49,239 nucleotides of DNA from Williamwhitmania sp. (GTDB taxonomy: Bacteria; Bacteroidota; Bacteroidia; Bacteroidales; Williamwhitmaniaceae): assembly GCA_035529935.1 (NCBI GenBank), contig DATKVT010000034.1, positions 1-49,239 of the forward strand. The letters run 5' to 3'. The position numbers and the translations under genes were made by a program. How positions within the stretch are numbered: the first letter of the stretch is position 1; each line of letters starts with the position of its first letter. The notes below the pieces were generated by a model. That model was not told the DNA's origin, ran no database searches, and worked only from the letters and a program-made list of their open reading frames with translations. This document shows, piece by piece, positions 42,327-49,239 of the stretch.

Positions 42327-43654
42327 TATTGTCCAATTACTAGTGATGCGTTAACTTTAAAAAAGCAATCACAAATAATCTCATATCAATACATTACAGA
42401 CGTTCTTTGATTTTTTGATTTGATTTGAAAGTAGCTTTGCAAGCTTAATTGTAAAGCTATGAATTCTGGTAAATATGTTTTTGCTCAACTGCTACAGTTT
42501 ATTCCACGGTATGAATTTGAAAAATATGTGTCTACATATAGTGGGGACTTCAGAACCAGAGACCTAAATTGTTGGAATCAGTTCATACAACTCTTTTTTG
42601 GTCAGCTAACATCAAGGAATTCCCTTAGAGATATATGCACGTGTCTAAAAGCCCACAGGAACAAGCTGTATCATCTTGGCATTAAGCAATATGTAAACCA
42701 ATCTACATTGTCACGGGCAAATGAACGTAGGGATTTTCGCGTTTTCGAAGACTTTGGCAATTACCTTATTCAACAGGTAAGACCAATATATGCCAGTGAA
42801 CCAATTCCTGATGTTGATATTGAGAATGAAGTCTTTGCGCTGGATTCAACAACGATATCGTTGAGTCTTAAGCTATTTAGCTGGGCTCCTGGCAAGTATT
42901 CCAGAGGTGCTATAAAAATCCACACATTACTTGATTTAAGAGGAAGTATCCCTTCTTATATCTTGATTACAGATGGCAAATATCATGATAGCAATGTTCT
43001 TGATATACTTGCCCCAATCCCCAATGCCATTTACATTATGGACAAAGCATACATTGATTTTAAAGCGTTGTATCACCTGCATGAGTTGGGAGCTTTCTTT
43101 ATTTCAAGAGCAAAGACTACCATGGACTATTCGGTGGTTGAAAGCAATCTCAATATCGACGAAAGCTCCGGATTAAGAAGCGATAAAATCATCGAGCTCA
43201 ATGGATATAAATCAAAACAGCTTTATTCGGCACCATTACGGTTAGTTGAGTTTTTTGATAGTGAGAATGATGTAATTCTTACTTTCTTAACCAACAACCT
43301 TGATGCCTCTGCTCTTGAAGTGGCAAATCTGTATCGGAACAGGTGGCAAATCGAAGTGTTTTTCAAATGGATAAAACAAAACTTAACCATTAAAACACTT
43401 TGGGGGCACTCAGAAAATGCTGTAAACATACATGTTTGGGTTGCAATCTGCACTTATCTGCTAGTAGCAAAAGTTAAGCATGCGCTAAAAAGCAATCTCA
43501 CCATCTATGAAATATTACAGATTTTAAGCATCTCAGTATTTGATAAAACCCCTATGCGAGAGTTGCTCACAGAATATCAAACAAATCAAAATATCAAAGA
43601 ACAAAGAAATTTATTTAGTGACTAAATTTTAACGCATCAGCAGTATTGTCCAAT
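42327..43654 (+). mobile_element. IS4-family insertion sequence
   Basis: One transposase gene bounded by imperfect terminal inverted repeats. TGATGCGTTAA occurs at 42344-42354 and, inverted, at 43629-43639. Outside it, TATTGTCCAAT (42327-42337) faces its near-complement on the other side (43644-43654), so the repeats probably extend that far. The exact tips and target duplication could not be fixed by eye. The right end lies within the 3' part of the minus-strand metallopeptidase gene. Confidence 0.8.
42459..43625 (+). CDS. IS4-family transposase
   Basis: 388 residues. The N-terminal region (FAQLLQFIPRYEFEKYVSTYSGDFRTRDLNCWNQFIQLFFGQLTSRNSLRDI) is the DUF4372-like DNA-binding part. The catalytic DDE domain has ALDSTTISLSL (first Asp), YIMDKAYIDF (second Asp) and YRNRWQIEVFFKWIKQNLTIK, the Y-(2)-R-(3)-E signature of IS4 with the catalytic Glu. 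It is full length with no frameshift, so the element may be active. The stop overlaps the 3' end of the convergent gene by 11 bases. Confidence 0.95.
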   Translation: MNSGKYVFAQLLQFIPRYEFEKYVSTYSGDFRTRDLNCWNQFIQLFFGQLTSRNSLRDICTCLKAHRNKLYHLGIKQYVNQSTLSRANERRDFRVFEDFGNYLIQQVRPIYASEPIPDVDIENEVFALDSTTISLSLKLFSWAPGKYSRGAIKIHTLLDLRGSIPSYILITDGKYHDSNVLDILAPIPNAIYIMDKAYIDFKALYHLHELGAFFISRAKTTMDYSVVESNLNIDESSGLRSDKIIELNGYKSKQLYSAPLRLVEFFDSENDVILTFLTNNLDASALEVANLYRNRWQIEVFFKWIKQNLTIKTLWGHSENAVNIHVWVAICTYLLVAKVKHALKSNLTIYEILQILSISVFDKTPMRELLTEYQTNQNIKEQRNLFSD

Positions 43655-44913
43655 ATATAATTTTTCCATTCAGCTGCTATCATATCCAGTTCCGTATTAT
43701 AAACAGCCTTAAAGCCTTCATCTATATCAGCATATTGATAAAATCTCTTTAACTTATCAATACCATATTTATCAATTAAGAATTTTACAAAAAGGCCTGA
43801 TATAGGGTATGATAAACACTGTCCATTTTTATATGGCCCATTCCAGAATTCTATTTTTCCAGCTATTAAATCCTTTATTTCTAAATTGTCTTGAATTAAT
43901 TTACAATCATTCGTAATTCGATCGGGATGCTGAAATAGTGCAAAAGACGAAGGAATACCTTCGTTAAAAAAAGCATTTGGACTTTTATAATTGTGATTAA
44001 ATATAAAATGAACCCCTTCATGGATTAGCAACTCTTTATCTAACCCTACTGTATGAATTAGACTGTCAATCACTAATCCTCCAGTTGTACCAGGTTTTGG
44101 GTCACCACTGACTATATTTATCTCCAATTGATCCCAATGAATAAAGAATTTTAGTTTTTGAGACGGTTTCTTCACTTCATAAAGCCTGCAAAATTCATCA
44201 AACGAATCTATTAAAGAGTCAATTGAACCTTGAAATTGACTAATCGTTTTGTATTTACATGAGAAACAGGCTTCTACATATTCATTATCAATTTTTTGAG
44301 AATAGTTTACGTCTCTTATAAGTGCCAAATCAACAAGGCTATCTGATATAAATTTATTATCCTTTAAATTACCCAAATACCTCATTTTGCTATTTTCGAG
44401 AATATAATAGTTATATAATCCTAAAAACCGTCCAAATGATATATTTCTTAAGGCTGCATATGAATTACCAATTACAGCCGAACATCGTGCACTTTCGTTA
44501 ATAATTGCTATTGCATCGTTACAATCTGCAAGTTCAATTGAGCCAAAGGTACATTTGTTATTGTTGACCTTTATGGGCAAATCAAAAATCGACAAATCTT
44601 TTAGTTTGCTAGTTAACCCGATAATTAGATAATGGCAACTATCATCTAATTTCTTAACATCGTTAATATTTACTATACTGATCTTGGAGTTCTGGTTTAA
44701 AAACCATTGCGATAGTTGACTAATGATTTCTTTATTGGCAATAGTATCAAAACCCTCGGATAAAACAATTTTAAATAATCTATTCTGCCCAAACTTATTG
44801 AAATTAATCATATTAATATCTGGTTGAGCCAATGAGTGCAAATCGATTTTGCATTCCTGAGCAGTAATCACGCCAGATATAAGAATCATTATAGAAAAAA
44901 ATAGGTTTTTCAT
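43615..44913 (-). CDS. secreted gluzincin-like metallopeptidase, C-terminus replaced by the IS
   Basis: 432 residues. Signal peptide 1-18 (cleavage near ITA-QE). The zinc site is LLIHEGVHFIFNHNY (HExxH), followed about 16 residues later by NEGIPSSFALF, whose Glu would be the third ligand, as in MA-type gluzincins. The N-terminal 200 residues have no recognised domain. The last residues (LDNTADALKFSH) are read from the right end of the IS4 element, so the native C-terminus is lost, though probably only a few residues. Activity may be preserved. The substrate is unknown. Confidence 0.75.
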   Translation of the reverse strand: MKNLFFSIMILISGVITAQECKIDLHSLAQPDINMINFNKFGQNRLFKIVLSEGFDTIANKEIISQLSQWFLNQNSKISIVNINDVKKLDDSCHYLIIGLTSKLKDLSIFDLPIKVNNNKCTFGSIELADCNDAIAIINESARCSAVIGNSYAALRNISFGRFLGLYNYYILENSKMRYLGNLKDNKFISDSLVDLALIRDVNYSQKIDNEYVEACFSCKYKTISQFQGSIDSLIDSFDEFCRLYEVKKPSQKLKFFIHWDQLEINIVSGDPKPGTTGGLVIDSLIHTVGLDKELLIHEGVHFIFNHNYKSPNAFFNEGIPSSFALFQHPDRITNDCKLIQDNLEIKDLIAGKIEFWNGPYKNGQCLSYPISGLFVKFLIDKYGIDKLKRFYQYADIDEGFKAVYNTELDMIAAEWKNYILDNTADALKFSH

Positions 44914-45098
44914 GGTATTTTTGAGTTTGTGAGCTATGTAAGTTCTTATTATTGTGCAATGTTCCCGTGGTTGGAGTTGTTTGGGAGTTAGCCGCCAATT
45001 TCATCATCCCGCGGGCAAAACAAATTATAAAGTAGTAAAACATACGCATCTGCATTATCAGCCCCAATAAACTTAATCGTGGCTAGGCAAGGTGCATT

Positions 45099-46067
45099 TT
45101 AAAGTTTCGTAAGTAATGGAATCACATTGTTTAAGAACCCTTGAAACCTGTTATTATCTAGATCATTTGCTGTATGAATATAGATAATCTTCGAATCAAC
45201 CTTAACTAACCAAGATAGGTTTGCACCAGAATTACCAGGATATATTATCCTATTCCCTTCACCTTCAATTCCTAGACCATAATTCCATCCATTTACAACC
45301 TTAACCCAATCCGTCATTATTTTAAATTCTGGTTGTTTACTTATAAAGGCCATCATTCTTAAATAATCATCAATTGTTCCAATCATACCACCAGAATATC
45401 CAGATAAGCTATAGTGATATGGCCAAGGATTCGCGTATCCTTTTGGATAACTACCATGTCCATTATCCATCCTTATTGAAGGTGATATTCCTTTAAAATT
45501 TTCTGATATTAATTCATCAACTGTTTTCTTGGTTTCCTTTTCAAGAATAGTTCCTACAATGTTAAAGCCCGTGTTCGAATACAAAACTGAATCTCCCGGA
45601 TTAAAAGCTAACTCCTTGTTTTTATATGCAGTATCAATTGTGAATTGAACACTACCTGCTTGTTTACAATTAAATAACAATCTAACATAATCCTTTATTC
45701 CACTGGTATTTGACAACAACATTTTAATCGTGATTTTGTCAGACTTTTGATAACCTTGTTTTAACGGAAACCACTTATCAATCGTAGATTGAATATTCAA
45801 CCCATTTTTTAGAATTAAATAGCTAATTACAGGTTTAGAACCAGGACACATTAGTCGTAAATCATTTCCCTTGTCAATTGCTCCTTTTGAAAATGTTTTT
45901 ACACTATCCGTATTGCAATCAATAACACCAACAAGTATTCCAGCATCCTTATTTGTCGATGATAAAACATACTGATTCAATAAACTATCTATTACGGAAT
46001 CATTTTGAGCCCTTGCGCTATAGAAAATAGAAATTAGCAATGTTGTCAGAATAATTTGTCGTTTCAT
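45099..46067 (-). CDS. serine beta-lactamase-fold protein with a missing nucleophile
   Basis: 322 residues, signal peptide 1-20 (ARA-QN). The fold of the beta-lactamase/DD-peptidase-like family is recognisable: ITIKMLLSNTSGIKDY, PGDSVLYSNTGFNIVGTILEKET (YxN motif) and IYPGNSGANLSW in place of the HxG or KTG box. In the SxxK motif the sequence reads MCPGSKPVISY; aligning the Lys-Pro with GSxSKP of relatives puts Pro at the catalytic Ser position. It is therefore probably not a hydrolase. It lies alone between a metallopeptidase gene and a permease gene, all on the minus strand. Confidence 0.8.
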   Translation of the reverse strand: MKRQIILTTLLISIFYSARAQNDSVIDSLLNQYVLSSTNKDAGILVGVIDCNTDSVKTFSKGAIDKGNDLRLMCPGSKPVISYLILKNGLNIQSTIDKWFPLKQGYQKSDKITIKMLLSNTSGIKDYVRLLFNCKQAGSVQFTIDTAYKNKELAFNPGDSVLYSNTGFNIVGTILEKETKKTVDELISENFKGISPSIRMDNGHGSYPKGYANPWPYHYSLSGYSGGMIGTIDDYLRMMAFISKQPEFKIMTDWVKVVNGWNYGLGIEGEGNRIIYPGNSGANLSWLVKVDSKIIYIHTANDLDNNRFQGFLNNVIPLLTKL

Positions 46068-46121
46068 ATTTATTACGTTAATGGATGAATCATTTTACGA
46101 AACTTCTTATAACTTCCTCTT

Positions 46122-48479
46122 CTACTCATACTTAATGCTCTCCACCGGATTCTGAGCCGCCGACCGGTAGCTTTGGTAGGCCACCGTAAGGAAGGCAATC
46201 ACAAAAACCATCGCCGCAACGGCTCCAAACACCCACCATGGCATGGCAATTCGGTAGGCAAAGTTTTGGAGCCAACTCTTCATAAAGTACCAGGCTAGCG
46301 GCAGGGCAAATAGGTTAGATACCAACACCCACTTGGTAAAGTCGTAGGAGAATAGCCCTACCAAATTTCCAACCGATGCACCCATAATCTTGCGAACACC
46401 AATCTCCTTAGTGCGCTCCTCCGCCATAAAGGAGGCCAGTCCAATAAGTCCAAGCGACGAGATTATGATTGCCAGCACGGAGAAGTAAAGCAGTATGGTC
46501 ATGGATTTCTTATCGCCCGCATACATTTTGCTTAGGTAATCGTCCACAAAGAAGGTGCTCACCGGAAAGTCGGGATTCTGAGCGCTGCACACCCGCTGAA
46601 TGGTGGCCAGCGCCTGCCCCTTGTTCATAGGATCTACCCTAACAAAAAGGTATTGATAATACCCTCCACTGGCACTAAACATCATGAGAGGGCCAATCTT
46701 CCGACTTACATGGGTAAAGTTAAAGTCCTTTACCACCCCAATAACTCGATAGCTCACATCACCATGCTTTATGAGTATGCCAATGGCAGAACCCTTAGTT
46801 ATCATCTTTGCAAAGGTCTCATTAATAACCACGGCATTGGAGTCGGACTGTTGTGTCATTTCTGTAAAATAGCGCCCCTCAGCCATTTTAATTTTGAACG
46901 TTTTAAAAAAGTTGAAATCACCATTCATGTAGGTTACCAATGGATTGTTGTTGGGGTCCTTCCCCTCCCAATCGTTACCCCAACCGTTGGTGTAGGCCTC
47001 ACAGGGAATATGCGAGGCAAACGATGCCGTTTGAATGGAGGGATCGCTCTGCAGCTGCTTACGAATGAGATCGCTCTTTTCGGCCATGCTGCCAGTAAGA
47101 GGCACGGCAACAATATTGTGAATATCCATTCCCATATCCATATTCTGGAGGTAACGTATTTGTAGGCTCACCACAAGGGTGCATACCACCAACGCAATTG
47201 AAAGCGTATACTGCAGCACCACCAATATCTGCCTAAATCGGGCACCACCCTTGCCTCGGGTAGAATCTCCCTTCAGCACATTAATGGGTCGAAAGCGGGT
47301 GAGGTAAAATGCTGGATAGGCCCCTGCAAGAATACCAGTAACCAACGTAACTCCCACCACCAATATCCAGAAGTTGGAACTGGAATAGTCAATTTCCAGA
47401 TTTCGGTCCATCATGGTGTTTAAAACTGGAAGGAATAGCCGGGCCAATACCAGCGCAAAGTTCACGGCAATAAAGGTTATAAGCAACGACTCACCCATAA
47501 ACTGTGCTATCAGGCGCCAGCGGGAAGCCCCAACCGTTTTCTTCAACCCAATTTCCTTGGCACGCTTGGCCGCCCTCGCGGTGGAGAGGTTCATAAAGTT
47601 GAAGCAGGCAATGAGCAAAATGAAGATGGCAATAATTGAGAACATCCCAACCTGCTTCATCTGCGTTGGCGTTCCATCGTAGTAGTAGAGATGCACCTTA
47701 TCAACCGGAAAAAGAAATAGGGAACGTAGGGTATCCGACTTGTCTACATAATCGCTAAAAAATGTGCTCATCTTCTTGTTGAGCGAGTCCACGTTTACCC
47801 CCTTGTTAACCTCGGCAAACCCAAAGTAACTATGGTTTCCCCACGAATCGCGCAGGTAGGGATTTTGCTGGCGGAGAAACTCGAAAGGAACCAGACAGGA
47901 ATAGCTAAAAATGGTGTTTTCGCGTGGGTTTTCCATTACACCCGTAACGGTAAGCGGCGTTTTGTTATCAACAGTAATTATCTTTCCCATGGGATCGTCG
48001 TTCCCGAAGATTTCGGTAGCCATTTTTTCGGAAAGTATGATGGAATGCGGATCGGAAAGAGCCGAACTAATGCTACCCTTAACTAGATGAACGGAGAATA
48101 TTTTCAAGAAATCGGGGTCGACATGATTTACCGAAATGAACCGTTCAAAGTTATTGTAGCGCATGAGCATCTTCTGCCCAAATGTGTTGCAGTTGGCAGC
48201 CATCTTAATTTCGGGATACTTCTCCTTTACCACATCGATAAGTGGTCCGGGAAGATTGGGAATTGGATGCTTGCCACCATCCCATGTCTGGAGCGACACC
48301 ACCTCGTATAACTGCTTGGTGTTGGGGTAAAACTTGTCCCAGCTGAGCTCAAAGCTGACCCAAAGCAGCAGCAGTATGGTGGTGGCCATGCCAATAGCCA
48401 GCCCAAAAATGTTAATAAAGCTATAGCCTTTACTCCTGAGGAGATTTCGGAAGGCAATTTTAAGGTTTGTTAGTATCAT
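46122..48479 (-). CDS. MacB/FtsX-type ABC transporter permease
   Basis: 785 residues, double-length type. MILTNLKIAFRNLLRSKGYSFINIFGLAIGMATTILLLLWV is the N-terminal helix, followed by a periplasmic MacB-PCD domain (45-245), FtsX helices (285-390) with RAAKRAKEIGLKKTVGASRWRLIAQFMGESLLI, a second linker helix and PCD (430-650), and a second FtsX domain with MAEERTKEIGVRKIMGASVGNLVGLF. Such proteins couple a cytosolic ATPase to periplasmic mechanical work (lipoprotein or peptide export, stress sensing). No ATPase gene is near, so it either shares one or is an orphan. The start is the conserved MxxxNLKIAxRNL. Confidence 0.93.
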   Translation of the reverse strand: MILTNLKIAFRNLLRSKGYSFINIFGLAIGMATTILLLLWVSFELSWDKFYPNTKQLYEVVSLQTWDGGKHPIPNLPGPLIDVVKEKYPEIKMAANCNTFGQKMLMRYNNFERFISVNHVDPDFLKIFSVHLVKGSISSALSDPHSIILSEKMATEIFGNDDPMGKIITVDNKTPLTVTGVMENPRENTIFSYSCLVPFEFLRQQNPYLRDSWGNHSYFGFAEVNKGVNVDSLNKKMSTFFSDYVDKSDTLRSLFLFPVDKVHLYYYDGTPTQMKQVGMFSIIAIFILLIACFNFMNLSTARAAKRAKEIGLKKTVGASRWRLIAQFMGESLLITFIAVNFALVLARLFLPVLNTMMDRNLEIDYSSSNFWILVVGVTLVTGILAGAYPAFYLTRFRPINVLKGDSTRGKGGARFRQILVVLQYTLSIALVVCTLVVSLQIRYLQNMDMGMDIHNIVAVPLTGSMAEKSDLIRKQLQSDPSIQTASFASHIPCEAYTNGWGNDWEGKDPNNNPLVTYMNGDFNFFKTFKIKMAEGRYFTEMTQQSDSNAVVINETFAKMITKGSAIGILIKHGDVSYRVIGVVKDFNFTHVSRKIGPLMMFSASGGYYQYLFVRVDPMNKGQALATIQRVCSAQNPDFPVSTFFVDDYLSKMYAGDKKSMTILLYFSVLAIIISSLGLIGLASFMAEERTKEIGVRKIMGASVGNLVGLFSYDFTKWVLVSNLFALPLAWYFMKSWLQNFAYRIAMPWWVFGAVAAMVFVIAFLTVAYQSYRSAAQNPVESIKYE

Positions 48480-48655
48480 GGCTAACCCGGTTTATTGATG
48501 TTGGAAAAAACTTCTTCTGCCATTAAGCAACTGCTGTGCCACAACAAAATGGCAACTGATTTTCAACACAATAAGTAAAATCAGAGAACACCGAAAGAAA
48601 CCATCTGTTCCAAAATCATCCAATGGCTGTGTTAGAATGGGACAGGGGAAGAAAG

Positions 48656-48676
48656 AGAAGTCAGAAGTCAGAAGTC
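48656..48676. repeat. short GAAGTCA tandem repeat
   Basis: (A)GAAGTC occurs three times head to tail in the gap between the permease gene and the IS3 remnant. This is a small simple-sequence tract with no other sign of function. Confidence 0.6.
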
Positions 48677-48681
48677 CGGAG

Positions 48682-49135
48682 TGACCGTCCCTGATTAGTG
48701 TTGACCGATTTATACTAACAATTAACTTAACGTTGCTATCGGACAAACCAGAGCATTAAGTGTTTGTTCTGGCCAATAACCCTTTCGATTTGCTGTATTT
48801 CGGATTGTATGGTTACCCTCGGAATAAACAATCACCTTTGGCCTTTTCTGGCGCGGTAAAGCTAGCAATTCTTTTTCAAACTGAGCTGGCGTGCTATGGT
48901 TTGGCAACGATCGGTGTATTCTTTGGGTGTTGTAGTGCTTAACCGCTCTAGCCACACCCCGCCGTAGCTCCTCGAGCGTGTTCATTTTCCAGCAGGCGAG
49001 ATACTCGTTTTTTATTATTCCGTTAACCCTTTCCGCGTAAGCGTTATCGGTTGCCAATAGGCCCATACTCACGTGCACACCGTTGTCGCCCAGCATCTTA
49101 AGGTATTTCTTGTATTGAATTAGGCATTCAGCCAA
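48682..49135 (-). mobile_element. remnant of an IS3-family element
   Basis: The element end is probably the TGACCGTCCCTG at 48682, in keeping with the 5'-TG of IS3 ends. On the other side the transposase stops being recognisable at about 49120, where the start of another IS begins. The element lacks its 5' end. Confidence 0.6.
48722..49135 (-). pseudogene. IS3-family transposase (OrfB), C-terminal fragment
   Basis: 137 codons. KKYLKMLGDNGVHVSMGLLATDNAYAERVNGIIKNEYL and KHYNTQRIHRSLPNHSTPAQFEKEL are the last part of an IS3/IS150-type integrase core, including the final catalytic Glu in the YAERVNGIIKNE segment. The two catalytic Asp residues and the HTH part upstream are missing. The first residues (MAECLIQY) do not fit the family, so the break lies there. 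The cause is probably insertion of the IS1595-type element that begins immediately beyond. Confidence 0.8.
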
Positions 49136-49178
49136 TACGGATAAATGTAGTATTTTAGGGGTATAAATGATTTAGAGT

Positions 49179-49239
49179 ATGGAGAAGAAGTTCGACAGCC
49201 TTACTATTTTCGAGTTTCAGCAGCGATTCCCCGATGAGG
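49179..49239 (+). CDS. start of an IS1595-family transposase (cut by window edge)
   Basis: The first 20 codons read MEKKFDSLTIFEFQQRFPDE, the typical N-terminus of IS1595-family transposases, where F-x-x-x-F-P-D-E precedes the zinc ribbon. The left end of the element must lie between about 49120 and 49178, next to the broken IS3 gene. The rest is outside the window. Confidence 0.65.
   Translation, partial: MEKKFDSLTIFEFQQRFPDE

Noticed and set aside
42327..43654. Direct repeat TATTGTCCAAT as target-site duplication of the IS
   Set aside because: Its core is nearly self-complementary, so it is better explained as the outer part of the imperfect terminal inverted repeats.

Overview
The window most likely comes from an anaerobic or facultatively anaerobic member of the Bacteroidota. 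The evidence is the recurring Bacteroidota-type -7 promoter element TAnnTTTG, a SusC/RagA-type TonB-linked outer-membrane protein, many lipoproteins and MacB/FtsX-type permeases, and oxygen-sensitive chemistry (a glycyl radical enzyme with its activase and a tungsten aldehyde ferredoxin oxidoreductase). No rRNA, tRNA or CRISPR array was seen, so I cannot place it further.

Layout. 1-3.6 kb: small stress and detoxification genes (alpha/beta hydrolase, YCII-like, SDR, rifampin ADP-ribosyltransferase Arr, SRPBCC, RibD/DHFR-like). 3.7-4.6 kb: a DUF2975 membrane protein with a small XRE regulator behind a perfect 24-bp palindrome. 4.8-7 kb: a CPA1 cation/proton antiporter, then a toxin-antitoxin pair whose toxin carries an in-frame amber codon. 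7.3-10 kb: a UPF0182 membrane protein. 10.7-17.2 kb: glycyl radical activase, glycyl radical enzyme, HAD-type lipoprotein and AOR, closed by a terminator; a convergent beta-propeller gene follows. 18.7-21.1 kb: a cobalamin-binding protein with the CarH-type Wx9EH signature (N-terminus cut by an amber codon) and a histidine kinase. 21.9-28.3 kb: an exopolysaccharide-like operon of UDP-GlcNAc 2-epimerase, a 1315-residue deacetylase/hydrolase-like protein and a processive GT2 synthase. 28.7-33.3 kb: a solo SusC-like receptor, an Asp/Glu racemase and two unknown membrane proteins.

33.6-42.1 kb is the most striking part. It holds an AraC-family regulator, a large hybrid histidine kinase with ten in-frame 63-bp repeats, a stand-alone receiver, three ice-binding-like (DUF3494) lipoproteins and a CsbD-like protein. 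The AraC gene, each DUF3494 gene and the csbD-like gene are preceded by the same 39-bp box, always exactly 19 bp upstream of the -7 element. The box holds two TGTAAC-type half-sites 21 bp (two helical turns) apart, as expected for an AraC activator. A sixth, decayed copy sits in front of a terminator with no gene. I read this as a self-regulated envelope/stress regulon controlled by AraC plus a phosphorelay.

42.3-49.2 kb: an IS4-family element that has replaced the 3' end of a secreted metallopeptidase gene, a beta-lactamase-fold protein lacking its nucleophile serine, an orphan MacB/FtsX permease, and a truncated IS3 transposase abutting the start of an IS1595-family element that runs off the window.
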